Positions 1 through 9,719 of a stretch of DNA of 45,249 nucleotides are shown here, piece by piece. Source of the stretch: a bacterium (GTDB lineage: Bacteria; Patescibacteriota; Saccharimonadia; Saccharimonadales; UBA4665); the NCBI GenBank assembly GCA_021789195.1, contig JAJYJU010000002.1, positions 1 through 45,249 of the forward strand, given 5' to 3'. Within the stretch, counting starts at the first letter, position 1. Every line of letters starts with the position of its first letter. The notes beneath the pieces were generated by a model. It saw only the letters and a list, made by a program, of their open reading frames with translations, had not been told where the DNA came from and ran no database searches. A program made the position numbers and the translations under genes.

Positions 1-1030
1 GTGGCAATTTGAGCTTATGGGTTGCTAAGTACTGCCATGGATCAGATGGTCTAACAGCTAATCTTAACCTTTCGGTTAAAAATTCATTTAATCCAGGGAT
101 GTTGCTGCCCCCGCCAAGAGTTACAAGTTGTTTTATCGGTCTCTCAATGCCGTAATGCTCATCATAATATCTAATCAGGCGCCGGATTTCTTTAATAATT
201 TGCTCTAATACCGGCTCTAAGCCAGCGTGAACTTCTTTCTGGCGCTTACTAACACCTAAACCGTAACGCGTTTTAATAATATGTGCTTCTTGAGGAGAGA
301 CATTTAAAGCCGAGGCGATTGTCTTGGTAAAAATTTCGCCTCCGCCTTGGACGGTGCTACCGGTGAGCATATTGCCATCAAAGATACCGATGTCGGAAGA
401 AAGTGACCCAAAGTCAATAATCACTGTTGGCACATCACTCTGGTAGTCGTGCGAGAATAATCTTCCCGCTGCGCTCATAGTAGTTTCAATAAATACTGGC
501 TCCAGCCCCATGATACTAGCTAGTTCCATATATGAATCGACTATTTCTCTAGGAACAGCCGCTGACAGAATTTCGTTTCCCTCACTAAGTTTACGGATAG
601 GCTGATAGTCTAAATATAGTTTTTCTATTGGTACAGGAATATATTGTTCTGCTTCCATAATTACAGCATTGCTCATTTCCTTAGAAGACAAATCAGGAAG
701 ATTTATGGAACGAGTAAAGGTTCTATAGGCCGGTATTGTCATTGCTACACGTCTAGTCGTAATATCTCCTACTAAACGTTCTGCAAACAGCTTTTGAGCT
801 GCTTCAGCAATGATTTCCGGCTTAACTACAACCCCGTCTTTAATAGCGCTGGTATCAAAGTGACTACTGCCATAACCAATCAGCCGGCTTAAGCTTTTCG
901 CACTTTGAGCAACAGTGTCTCTATCGGGACCTGGTTCGGTCTGCATAACCTTCAATGAACCATTGCCGATATCTAAACCGAATAATGGTTTTGACTTAAA
1001 GAAATACGGAAGTTTTTGTCTGCTGCCCAT
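1..1030 (-). CDS. pilM: Type IV pilus assembly ATPase-like protein PilM, 3' end cut by window edge
   Basis: Manual reverse translation from ATG at 1030: MGSRQKLPYFFKSKPLFGLDIGNGSLKVMQTE...PTVIIDFGSLSSDIGIFDG...GGGSNIPGL. Actin-fold/PilM motifs. Not in the ORF track because it is open at the edge. Confidence 0.88.
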   Translation of the reverse strand, partial: MGSRQKLPYFFKSKPLFGLDIGNGSLKVMQTEPGPDRDTVAQSAKSLSRLIGYGSSHFDTSAIKDGVVVKPEIIAEAAQKLFAERLVGDITTRRVAMTIPAYRTFTRSINLPDLSSKEMSNAVIMEAEQYIPVPIEKLYLDYQPIRKLSEGNEILSAAVPREIVDSYMELASIMGLEPVFIETTMSAAGRLFSHDYQSDVPTVIIDFGSLSSDIGIFDGNMLTGSTVQGGGEIFTKTIASALNVSPQEAHIIKTRYGLGVSKRQKEVHAGLEPVLEQIIKEIRRLIRYYDEHYGIERPIKQLVTLGGGSNIPGLNEFLTERLRLAVRPSDPWQYLATHKLKLP

Positions 1031-1084
1031 CCACGCTTTACCTTAGGTATAAGTATAGAGTATTTTAGAATTTTTACCCATCGA

Positions 1085-1564
1085 TTAATCAAGTTGCCTT
1101 AGAGTGTATGTTCCGGCCCCAGCCTCTAGAGTAGCAGTTAATGTGTAGTTACTGCAGGTTGTATCGTCTTTCTCGCAACTAGTACCCCCGTTAGTCGGGT
1201 CGTATCCGTAACAGCCTAACTGTGATTTAGCTAGTAACTCAGGACTGCCATTAATTGTGCATACCTTATTGTTTGGCGTCCAAAGCGGATCCTTCAGCAT
1301 ATCTGGTGTTACCTTTTTAAGATTATCCGCAAGCCACTTGGGGTTATTCATATCTGCTAGGCTTGGATAGTAGGTGTTTTGTGAGTAGAAAATTTCAATA
1401 TAATCACGAATATTTTTAATTGCTGCCGTTCTGGTGTCATTTCTAGCTCTGGCCTTAGCACCAGAGTAATCAAATAATACGATCATAAACAATACACCTA
1501 CCAAAGCGAGCATAATAAGTATTTCAATGTAGGTAAAGCCGCTTGAGTCTTTGTTAATTTTCAT
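1085..1564 (-). CDS. Prepilin-like protein with N-terminal methylation motif
   Basis: N-terminus SSGFTYIEILIMLALVGVLFMIVLFDY: G|FTxxE class III signal and hydrophobic helix; located in the pil cluster. Confidence 0.85.
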   Translation of the reverse strand: MKINKDSSGFTYIEILIMLALVGVLFMIVLFDYSGAKARARNDTRTAAIKNIRDYIEIFYSQNTYYPSLADMNNPKWLADNLKKVTPDMLKDPLWTPNNKVCTINGSPELLAKSQLGCYGYDPTNGGTSCEKDDTTCSNYTLTATLEAGAGTYTLRQLD

Positions 1565-1574
1565 CTATATAAGT

Positions 1575-3020
1575 CTAATATAAATAATCCGGCACATAAC
1601 TTGTTATAGTCCAGATTTCCGTATCTGAAGCAAGCGCTGTTCCAAACACAACCGCCCCAGAACCTTGCAGGTTTACGGTTTGCCCGGTTGCAGCTCCCAT
1701 TATGCCACTACCACTAAGTGTAACCTCGCTGAAATATGCATCAAAAACCATACCAGGTATATCTATACCACCGCTAACTGTAATTGTGTTTAATTGCTGG
1801 GAGTAATAAAGATCATTGCCACTAAGAGTAGGGCAGTAGGTGGCTGAAGTTGTACCCGTAGTACAGTCATTTGTGCTATCAAATGAGATAAACTTTATGC
1901 CAGTACCGCTGCTATTGGTAATTAAGGATGATGAGCCGCTAACGGTAATTGTGCCATCTACCATAATGACCGGCTGAGTAGTTCCTAAACTATCCGCCAC
2001 TGTAATACTAGCCGAACCATCAATTTTCAAATTACCGGTAATATATACATTCCCAGTAACAACTAAACTGCAGTTATTATTTATTGTTACATTCCCAGTA
2101 AATTCTAAATTAGCCGGCCAGGTTCCGTTATATGGCGAAGTACTACATGCGTTACTTCCGCTAGTAGTTGTAGTTACCGCGCTAATCTGGGAAAGACGAT
2201 CATATGTAGGTGGTGAATTTACTGGAGCTGTGCAATTAGCTTCCAAACCAAGTCCGGTACTACCGCCTTGTATGTTGTTGTTCGGTCCAGTACTTGTTTG
2301 CCCGGTTGCGCAGACTGATCCATAAATGTAGGTATTGCTGGATAAGCTAATTGGCTGACTTCCGTTACTACAGACTTGAGGGTAAGTAGAACCAGGAGGA
2401 TTAGTGTTTGGACAGGCGTTATTAGCAACGTTTACACCCACTGGCTGGTTATATGTGCCAATTGAAGAATTGCCACTCATATTTATTGTTCCGGACACAT
2501 AAACGTCTGAGTTTGTTATAGCAGCGTTGCCCCCCAAAATTAACCCCCCGGGACCGGTTAGTACTGAATATCCGTTACCACCAGTGCCCACTACAACTAC
2601 CGTTATCTTTCGTTCGACGTATGGGTTGGTATCTGACGGGTTACGGTAAACGTCCCCGGTTGACACAAGGTTCATAGAAGTTACTTTTGTGGGATAATTA
2701 GGATTATCATAGTTATCCGTAATGGTAACTGTGTATGTTGCTTTTCCTTGTGTAGAGTTATTAAAGTAAACTTGTGCTCCTGACGGAGGAGATACCCCAG
2801 AGTTTAAATCATTGACTGTTTCTTCAATGCCGGCCTCAGCCGTTAGTTGAGCATTCTGAACATACGATTCTCTTGTGGTGTGTTGGTAATCAGCTGAAAC
2901 TAGCTGCGCTAAAGATAAAGCTATTAAGGTAATGAACATTACCATGATAAGAGTAGATATTAAGAACCACCCGTTTTCATCTCTAGAATCAATCTTTGAT
3001 ATCAAATTATGCCTAGACAT
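1575..3020 (-). CDS. PilX-like large pilus-locus protein, repetitive beta-rich C-terminus (possible minor pilin/tip adhesin)
   Basis: N-terminal DENGWFLISTLIMVMFITLIALSLAQL helix without Glu5, then a long Gly/Ser/Asn/Thr-rich region. Likely start ATG at 3020 (MSRHNLISK), overlapping the upstream ORF stop, rather than 3053. Confidence 0.75.
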   Translation of the reverse strand: MSRHNLISKIDSRDENGWFLISTLIMVMFITLIALSLAQLVSADYQHTTRESYVQNAQLTAEAGIEETVNDLNSGVSPPSGAQVYFNNSTQGKATYTVTITDNYDNPNYPTKVTSMNLVSTGDVYRNPSDTNPYVERKITVVVVGTGGNGYSVLTGPGGLILGGNAAITNSDVYVSGTINMSGNSSIGTYNQPVGVNVANNACPNTNPPGSTYPQVCSNGSQPISLSSNTYIYGSVCATGQTSTGPNNNIQGGSTGLGLEANCTAPVNSPPTYDRLSQISAVTTTTSGSNACSTSPYNGTWPANLEFTGNVTINNNCSLVVTGNVYITGNLKIDGSASITVADSLGTTQPVIMVDGTITVSGSSSLITNSSGTGIKFISFDSTNDCTTGTTSATYCPTLSGNDLYYSQQLNTITVSGGIDIPGMVFDAYFSEVTLSGSGIMGAATGQTVNLQGSGAVVFGTALASDTEIWTITSYVPDYLY

Positions 3021-3693
3021 TTCTAAATACCATCCTTGTAGTGTAGCTTGCATTTATCGTATGGCCATCATAAGTGCTGGTTAAAGTTAGTGATGGTTGG
3101 ATCGATCTCGCCTGAGCTGGCGTTACAGCAGAACCGTCTGTGTTGGTAGTTGAGTTGTCTCCGTTATAGTAGGCAGCTGTCCAATAAGTAACACCTGTGG
3201 CAATTGTTTTATCTGCTGGGCAGGTTGCCGTTGCAAGGGAAGGCGGGCAAGTAGTAACTGCAGTGTCTCCACTAACCCCTGAAGATATGATACGTCGATA
3301 AAGAGTGGTTCCGCTTAGATAATAGATATAGTCGTCTTTTACGGTTATGTATTTATAAATTGAATTTACGTAAATAGCATTACCTGAGCTATTAGTTGCT
3401 ATATGCGCCAAGATAAGGGTGGTTGGCCCGTACTGCCATCCACCTGATGGTGCATTCGGATCATTATTATGCGGTGAAGACTCAGCACTGCCAGACAGCT
3501 CGATATCTAATGTTATTTGATCAAGTGCGGTCTCAACATTGGTTTGTAAGGCGCTGCTTGCATTGGCCTGCCCAGATGCAATTAGCCATGTAGCAATAAA
3601 GTTAGACAAAGCAAGAGAAAGTATTGATACAACAAGTAGTACTATAAGCAGTTCTATAAGAGTAAAACCGGCTTGATCCTTTATTCTTCTCAT
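3013..3693 (-). CDS. Prepilin-like protein, PilW-type
   Basis: DQAGFTLIELLIVLLVVSILSLALSNFIATW prepilin signal; pil cluster. Confidence 0.85.
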   Translation of the reverse strand: MRRIKDQAGFTLIELLIVLLVVSILSLALSNFIATWLIASGQANASSALQTNVETALDQITLDIELSGSAESSPHNNDPNAPSGGWQYGPTTLILAHIATNSSGNAIYVNSIYKYITVKDDYIYYLSGTTLYRRIISSGVSGDTAVTTCPPSLATATCPADKTIATGVTYWTAAYYNGDNSTTNTDGSAVTPAQARSIQPSLTLTSTYDGHTINASYTTRMVFRNV

Positions 3694-4112
3694 TAATGCC
3701 CGATCCCCAGCCCAATAAATCCAATATCTGAACTTAGTTCAATTGTTGTGTTTGCGCCATATTCACTGTAGGCAATAGTTACATCAACACGTCTTAAACC
3801 AGTGGCTGGCTCGCTAATAGTTACTGTTCCACTCTTATTGCTTGGTAGCTGGTTAGGTAAAGAGGAGCTAAAATTTATTGTGCTCCCTGGAGTTAGTGTG
3901 GCGTAGCCGTAATTACGTAAATCTTCAATTTCGGAACGAGCAGCTCTAACTGCAAGGTCATAATGAGCGGTCTTAGTCTGTGTGACCTGCATTAAGTAGT
4001 ACAAGCCAGTCATGCTGGCAATGACTATCCCTAGAACCATGATAGTAAGAAGCAGTTCAATTAGCGTAAAGCCTGCTTCATTTTCTTCCACATTTGATGG
4101 TGCCCATGTCAT
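3693..4112 (-). CDS. Prepilin-like protein, PilV-type
   Basis: NEAGFTLIELLLTIMVLGIVIASMTGLYYLM; likely start is the internal ATG at 4112 (MTWAPSNVEENEAGF) rather than 4157. Confidence 0.8.
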   Translation of the reverse strand: MTWAPSNVEENEAGFTLIELLLTIMVLGIVIASMTGLYYLMQVTQTKTAHYDLAVRAARSEIEDLRNYGYATLTPGSTINFSSSLPNQLPSNKSGTVTISEPATGLRRVDVTIAYSEYGANTTIELSSDIGFIGLGIGH

Positions 4113-4131
4113 AGAATTAGCTAGCTTAATT

Positions 4132-4167
4132 ATAAAACCGCTTGAGCTTACACCCAAACGGTTTTAT
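4132..4167 (-). terminator. Candidate attenuator/terminator hairpin between the major pilin and minor pilins
   Basis: 9-bp perfect stem ataaaaccg...cggttttat flanking an 18-nt loop, immediately downstream of the pilin ORF ending at 4195. Confidence 0.45.
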
Positions 4168-4194
4168 CATTTGACCTTAGATTGTTAAACTCTG

Positions 4195-4662
4195 CTAGTT
4201 TTGGACTGTAATAGCACCGTCTGGAGCTACAGCTGTACCGGCAGTTAATGTAAAGCCAGTGCAAGCAGTTGTACCAGGGGTAACGTTTCCAGAAGAATCT
4301 ACAGCATCGCCACAACCAGTAGGTGTAACGGCGTATCCATAACCATTAGTGCTGGCTACGAACGTTGTAGCCATTGTGGTATTGTTGCCACCGGCGGCAC
4401 TTGCAATCCAGTTGTCTACATTACTGGTAGCAACAGTCGCACCGACTGCCGGGTAACTACTATAAGAAGCGTAGTACTCAGCCAGCTTATTTTTAATCTC
4501 AGATAGCTCAGATTGAGCAGCTGCCGTATGAGCTTTGTTAGTAGCACCGTTGTATGCCACGAAGGCAATAGCGGCCAAAATACCGATGATGATGATCACA
4601 ATCAACAGCTCGATAAGTGTAAAGCCTTGTGAATTTAATTTTTTACGCATAGAATTTCCCAC
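4195..4662 (-). CDS. Major type IV pilin-like protein (PilA/PilE-like)
   Basis: NSQGFTLIELLIVIIIIGILAAIAFVAYNGAT canonical pilin N-terminus; strong SD (AAAGGTGG) and own promoter upstream. Confidence 0.88.
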   Translation of the reverse strand: MGNSMRKKLNSQGFTLIELLIVIIIIGILAAIAFVAYNGATNKAHTAAAQSELSEIKNKLAEYYASYSSYPAVGATVATSNVDNWIASAAGGNNTTMATTFVASTNGYGYAVTPTGCGDAVDSSGNVTPGTTACTGFTLTAGTAVAPDGAITVQN

Positions 4663-4730
4663 CTTTCTATTTTCTTTGTGGCGAAGTTATATCTTATTAA
4701 TTATTTTTTATTACGACCTTAATGCCTAAT

Positions 4731-4759
4731 ATTATTTCTTATGCTTAAAATAAAGTCAA
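4731..4759 (-). promoter_or_regulatory. Candidate sigma70-type promoter of the major pilin gene
   Basis: Minus strand TTGACT (4759-4754), 17-nt spacer, AATAAT (4736-4731), upstream of 4662. Confidence 0.55.
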
Positions 4760-4785
4760 TAACCTCTATTCTAAGGTTAAAACCT

Positions 4786-6021
4786 CTATCCTGATACGCT
4801 AGTGGATAATTGGGTAATTGGACCAAAGACGCTTAGTGCAACAATACCCACCATACCACCTAGAACAATAATCATAACTGGTTCAATAATTGAGGAAATG
4901 GCTCCCACAGCAGCATCAACCTCTTCTTCGTAAAAGTCCGCCACCTTAAGGATTATTGTGTCAGTTTGTCCAGTCTCTTCACCTACGGCCAGCATCTGCA
5001 CTACTATAGGTGGAAAATGTTTACTCTTTCCCAGCTCGGTAGATAACTGACTGCCTGACTGAACCGCTTTTGAACTAGCAATTAGATCTCTCTCAATCAC
5101 CGCATTGCCGATTGCCTGAGCGGTTGTATTAATTGAATCCACGATTGAAACCCCGGCCCCCATTAGGGAAGCAAAAGTTCTAGCGAATCTGGCAATAGCA
5201 GTTTTGCTCATAATCCCGTTAACCGCCGGAACTTTTAACAAGAAAGAATGCCATACAAATCGACCATTTTTGGTTTTTATATATCTTCTAAATAAGATGA
5301 ATGCCACCGGCAAGCCAACAATGATAATAATTATAAAGAGCGGACTTTTCATAGTGTGACTAATAGATAACAGGATTCGGGTATAAATCGGCAGCTTGGC
5401 CTTACCGTTACTTAAAGAGGTCAAGATTGCGCCAATTTTAGGCACAATAAAGGTCATCAAGATAAAGAAGGCTACCATAGTTACCGAAAATATAACACCA
5501 GGGTAGATCATGGCTCCGCGGATTTTGCTACGTAACGCTGAGTCTTTTTCTTGCTGAAAAGCAAGTCTATCCAACACTTTGTCTAAAATTCCGCCGGCTT
5601 CACCTGCGCGCACCATATTGACATAAATCGGAACGAAAACCTTGGGGTGTTTTCCAAGCGCATCACTTAAACTTGTACCACTCTGAATGTCAGAGACCAC
5701 GCTGTCTAGGGCTTTCTTTAGAACTGGCGACTGTGTCTGGTCTCTGAGTAATGACAGTGAACGCAGTATTGGCACGCCGGCATTAACCATCGTAGAAAGC
5801 TGTCTGGTAAATATGACCAAGTCTTTAGACTTAACCTTGTTACCGCCGGGTAGCGATATGTTCATCTTTAGGCCCTTATTTTTACCAATCTCATTTATAA
5901 CGATAGGTAAAAGTTGGCGTTCACGCAGAGCAGATAATGCAGCATTTTTGTCTTTGGCTGTAATAGTCCCTTTTTGGACCTGACCATTTTTGGAGTGAGC
6001 GGTATATTCAAATTCAGCCAT
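4786..6021 (-). CDS. pilC: Type IV pilus inner membrane platform protein PilC
   Basis: GspF-family signatures: FTRQLSTMVNAGVPILRSL, FARTFASLMGAGVSIVDSI, GEETGQTD. Confidence 0.93.
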   Translation of the reverse strand: MAEFEYTAHSKNGQVQKGTITAKDKNAALSALRERQLLPIVINEIGKNKGLKMNISLPGGNKVKSKDLVIFTRQLSTMVNAGVPILRSLSLLRDQTQSPVLKKALDSVVSDIQSGTSLSDALGKHPKVFVPIYVNMVRAGEAGGILDKVLDRLAFQQEKDSALRSKIRGAMIYPGVIFSVTMVAFFILMTFIVPKIGAILTSLSNGKAKLPIYTRILLSISHTMKSPLFIIIIIVGLPVAFILFRRYIKTKNGRFVWHSFLLKVPAVNGIMSKTAIARFARTFASLMGAGVSIVDSINTTAQAIGNAVIERDLIASSKAVQSGSQLSTELGKSKHFPPIVVQMLAVGEETGQTDTIILKVADFYEEEVDAAVGAISSIIEPVMIIVLGGMVGIVALSVFGPITQLSTSVSG

Positions 6022-6024
6022 TTA

Positions 6025-7845
6025 TTAATCCTTGCTCGCCTCAGTTACACGCATAACCTCTTCTAGAGATGTTTGTCCACGCAAACTCTTAATTAGGCCA
6101 TCAAAATGCATGGTAATCATGCCATCACTTACGGCCTGATTTTCTAAGGCCTCACTGGTAGTGTTGCTAACAATAGACTTTTGTATTGATTGGCTGTTGT
6201 CCATCACCTCATATATACCAACTCTTCCCTTATACCCAGTATGGTTACAGCTAGCGCAACCGTCTTCGTGAGCATGCCAGAGTCTGACAATAGTCTTATC
6301 CGTACTGCTCAAATCATTTACTGAACCTTTGCCATCGCCAACTTTATCTATGCCGATCCCATCTTTAAGAGCTTGGATTTCAAGGGCGTTAATAGAAGCG
6401 AAATCATGAACGGACTGCAGAGCAAAGGTTTCTTTAATTCGTGTAATAATGCCTTCATCTGGCGTATATTGTTCCCGGCAATCAGGGCATAAACGACGTA
6501 CTAAGCGCTGACCGATTACGGCCCTAACTGTCGAAGCAATCAGAAAAGGCTCAACTCCCATATCCATTAGGCGAGGCAAGCATGTAGCTGCATTACTAGT
6601 GTGTAGCGTGGAAAAGACTAAGTGCCCGGTTAGTGCTGCTTGGATAGCTAAATCAGCCGTTTCAACATCACGAATCTCCCCAACCATAATTATGTTAGGG
6701 TCTTGTCTTAGAAGAGAGCGAAGCCCGTTAGCAAACGTCATACCAGCAATCGGGTTTACCTGGGTCTGGTTTACTCCTTGGATCCTGTATTCTACCGGGT
6801 CTTCAACGGTAGATATATTAACACTCGGCGTGTTGAGCTGAGACAGAACACTAAACAGAGTAGTAGACTTACCCGAACCAGTTGGTCCAGTAACTAAAAT
6901 CATGCCGTGAGGCTGAACAATGGCTTGCTGCAGTAGTCTTAAGGCATTTCCCCAGAAGCCAAGCTCCTCAAGAGTAGATGCTTTGACTGACTCGTTTAGA
7001 ATACGCATGACTACTTTTTCGCCATCAACAATCGGCAAAGTCGATACACGCAAGGCAAACACCTGGCTTCCCACCGCTATCTTAAAGCGTCCATCTTGAG
7101 GTGCCCGGTGCTCGTCAATCTTTAAGTTGGCTAATATTTTAATACGGCTGACAAGTGCATTAAGTACTCTGCGCGGTAACTTGTTGGCTTCACGTAGTAT
7201 GCCATCGATTCGGTAGCGCACTACCACGTATTTCTCACGAGGCTCAATGTGAATGTCACTGGCTCCGGCTTTAACACCGTATTCAATAATTAAGTTAACT
7301 GTTTGGGCAATTGGAGAATCTTCTTTTAAGTCGTTCTCATCAACCGTCTCTTCATCTTCATCATCACCCAGTTCATCGCTAGAAATTACCTTAGTCAGCT
7401 CTCCTTCAATATTACCCCTATATGTATCTAGCGCGGCTTGAATTTGGCTTTCCGAGGCTACGTAAACTTTTAAGTTGTTGCCTAATTGTTTACGTAAAAA
7501 GTTAACTGCTTGTATGTCATCCGGGTCAGCTAGAGCAATGTGGATAGTTCCGTCTTCATCCATATCGAAGACCACCGCGTTATATTGTCTAGCAATACGT
7601 TCCGGTAATTGTTTAAACAGCTCCCGTTTAATGTTCTTCGGGTTTAAATCAACGAAGGGAACATCTACTGCGTCAGCGTAAAGTTTGGTTAGTTCTTTAT
7701 CGGTTAGGATATTACCCGCTACAACCAAGTCTTGTAACGGTCGTTTTTCAGATTTTTCCTGTTCGCGGAGTTGGGTCAGCTGCTCAGCGCTAACTTTGCC
7801 GCTGTGCTTAAGGAAATCCTCGACGATTTTGTCGGCGATGCGCAT
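6025..7845 (-). CDS. pilB: Type IV pilus assembly ATPase PilB (GspE family)
   Basis: Walker A GPTGSGKSTTLFSVL, Asp/His boxes (ASDIHIEP, LRQDPNIIMVGEIRD, GHLVFSTLHT), CPDCREQ...CASCNHTGYKGR zinc motif. Confidence 0.95.
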   Translation of the reverse strand: MRIADKIVEDFLKHSGKVSAEQLTQLREQEKSEKRPLQDLVVAGNILTDKELTKLYADAVDVPFVDLNPKNIKRELFKQLPERIARQYNAVVFDMDEDGTIHIALADPDDIQAVNFLRKQLGNNLKVYVASESQIQAALDTYRGNIEGELTKVISSDELGDDEDEETVDENDLKEDSPIAQTVNLIIEYGVKAGASDIHIEPREKYVVVRYRIDGILREANKLPRRVLNALVSRIKILANLKIDEHRAPQDGRFKIAVGSQVFALRVSTLPIVDGEKVVMRILNESVKASTLEELGFWGNALRLLQQAIVQPHGMILVTGPTGSGKSTTLFSVLSQLNTPSVNISTVEDPVEYRIQGVNQTQVNPIAGMTFANGLRSLLRQDPNIIMVGEIRDVETADLAIQAALTGHLVFSTLHTSNAATCLPRLMDMGVEPFLIASTVRAVIGQRLVRRLCPDCREQYTPDEGIITRIKETFALQSVHDFASINALEIQALKDGIGIDKVGDGKGSVNDLSSTDKTIVRLWHAHEDGCASCNHTGYKGRVGIYEVMDNSQSIQKSIVSNTTSEALENQAVSDGMITMHFDGLIKSLRGQTSLEEVMRVTEASKD

Positions 7846-8041
7846 GATTGTTTATTTATGAGCCCACATTAACCTTTAGCGTTTAGTATACCAACCAGCG
7901 ACTAAAAAAGCTAAGGAAGAGAAGATTAATTTATTCTTAAAGACCAAACTGAAATGCTTTGTCTATTACCGTCAATAAAAGTATAGTAGAGTTTACGCAA
8001 TATGGTGGGTTTTTGAAGAAAGGAACATCAGGTAGATATAT

Positions 8042-9094
8042 ATGGCGCAAACCAAAACCAAATCAGCCGGCAAAACAAGCAGTGTTGCCAGTGATAGCAA
8101 TAAAGAAGGTAAGACCAAGGCCTTAGGTGCTGCCTTGGAGCAGATTGAAAAACAATTTGGCAAAGGCTCAATTATGAAGTTGGGCGAAAGCCACATAAGC
8201 GCAAACATGGAGTTTAGCTCCACCGGTTGCTTATCTTTAGATATTGCTTTAGGTGGTGGTTTACCAAAGGGGAGAGTCGTCGAGATTTACGGACCTGAAT
8301 CATCTGGTAAGACCACGCTAACCTTGCACGCCATAGCCGAGGTGCAAAAACTGGGCGGCACAGCCGCTTTTATTGACGCTGAACATGCACTTGACCCCAG
8401 CTATGCCAAACGTATAGGTGTTGATGTAGCTAATCTGCTTTTATCGCAGCCGGATAATGGTGAGCAGGCACTTGAAATTACCGAAACCTTGGTGCGCTCT
8501 AACGCGGTCGATTTAATTGTAATCGACTCGGTTGCAGCCTTAGTTCCAAGAGCGGAAATTGAAGGCGATATGGGTGAAAGCTTACCCGGTCTTCAGGCAA
8601 GGTTGATGAGCCAGGCGTTACGTAAACTGACTGGTGTTATTGCTAGGTCAAAAACCACAGTTATTTTCATCAATCAGATTCGTATGAAAATCGGGGTAAT
8701 GTTCGGCAACCCGGAAACTACTACAGGAGGCAACGCGCTTAAATTCTATTCAAGCGTACGCATGGACATTCGTCGTATCGGTCAGATTAAGCAAGGCGAT
8801 GAAGTTATTGGCAACCGCACAAGAGTCAAAGTAGTTAAAAACAAGGTTGCCCCACCGTTTAAAGAATCCGAGTTTGACATCATGTATAACGAAGGCATTT
8901 CAAAAACCGGCGATGTTATAGATTTGGCAGCTGAGCGGGGATTGGTTGAGAAAACTGGCGCATGGTACGCATATAAGGGTGAAAAGATTGCCCAAGGTAG
9001 AGAAGCAGCTAAAACCTATCTAAAGAATAATCCCAAGGCTTTAGAAGAACTTACTAAAGACATACTTGCTAGCGAAAAAACTGATCAAGACTAG
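8042..9094 (+). CDS. recA: Recombinase RecA
   Basis: [66 protein letters not shown]. Confidence 0.97.
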   Translation: MAQTKTKSAGKTSSVASDSNKEGKTKALGAALEQIEKQFGKGSIMKLGESHISANMEFSSTGCLSLDIALGGGLPKGRVVEIYGPESSGKTTLTLHAIAEVQKLGGTAAFIDAEHALDPSYAKRIGVDVANLLLSQPDNGEQALEITETLVRSNAVDLIVIDSVAALVPRAEIEGDMGESLPGLQARLMSQALRKLTGVIARSKTTVIFINQIRMKIGVMFGNPETTTGGNALKFYSSVRMDIRRIGQIKQGDEVIGNRTRVKVVKNKVAPPFKESEFDIMYNEGISKTGDVIDLAAERGLVEKTGAWYAYKGEKIAQGREAAKTYLKNNPKALEELTKDILASEKTDQD

Positions 9095-9107
9095 CAGCAG
9101 GTAAAGT

Positions 9108-9719
9108 ATGATAGTCACGGCGATTAAGCAAATGGCCCATAAGCCGGGTCTATTTAGAATATCCATAGATAATAAGCCGGTTGGTTTTATTTCGGCTCAA
9201 GATGTTGCTAACCTAGGGATAGTTAGTGGCTCTAAGATTGATTCTGGAGTCTATTCTGTTTTAGCTCAAAAGGTAAAGTTTACGACTTATTACCATAAAG
9301 CACTCTTGTTTGCCGACCGCAGACTACACTCAAAGGTTGAGGTCAAAAGATACTTAAAAAGCCATGGCTGCGACATTGAAACAACTGAGCAAATTATAGA
9401 CAAACTGGTTGAGATTGGTGTGATAGATGAAATGAAACTAGCTAATGCTTTTGTAAATGATGCTAAGAACTTAAAACCAATGAGCGCGAAACTGCTTAGG
9501 TATAAGCTAAAAGAAAAGCAAATTGACCCGGAAATAATTAACGAAACTATAACTGGCTCTAATTACGACAACGACCAGGCTCTGGATAAGTTGATTGCCA
9601 GCAAACAATCCCAGTATCTAAATGAGCAGCCACGTTTTTTCCGCTATCTACTGCGCCAGGGCTTTAGTTATTCAGACATTGCTAAACGGATTGGTTCGCC
9701 GGAGCGACCTAAGTTTTAG
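9108..9719 (+). CDS. recX: Regulatory protein RecX
   Basis: Immediately downstream of recA; RecX-like helical repeats (LHSKVEVKRYLKSHG, KLLRYKLKEKQID, FFRYLLRQGFSYSDI). Confidence 0.82.
   Translation: MIVTAIKQMAHKPGLFRISIDNKPVGFISAQDVANLGIVSGSKIDSGVYSVLAQKVKFTTYYHKALLFADRRLHSKVEVKRYLKSHGCDIETTEQIIDKLVEIGVIDEMKLANAFVNDAKNLKPMSAKLLRYKLKEKQIDPEIINETITGSNYDNDQALDKLIASKQSQYLNEQPRFFRYLLRQGFSYSDIAKRIGSPERPKF

Noticed and set aside
2219-2428. Antisense/shadow ORFs of the track overlapping clear CDSs (e.g. 2219-2428, 4535-4729, 5687-5983, 6599-6841, 7253-7441, 7475-7681, 7993-8223, 10083-10316, 11740-12090, 14424-15218, 17884-18177, 22023-22352, 24359-24688, 42314-42925)
   Set aside because: They lie opposite or inside strongly supported genes, have low-complexity composition and no recognisable domain.
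4762-4795. Direct repeat AACCTCTAT (twice) near the major pilin promoter
   Set aside because: Too short and too AT-rich; no further copies seen nearby.
7860-8041. SOS/LexA box upstream of recA
   Set aside because: No convincing inverted GAACnnnnGTTC or CTG-N10-CAG motif in the recA upstream region.
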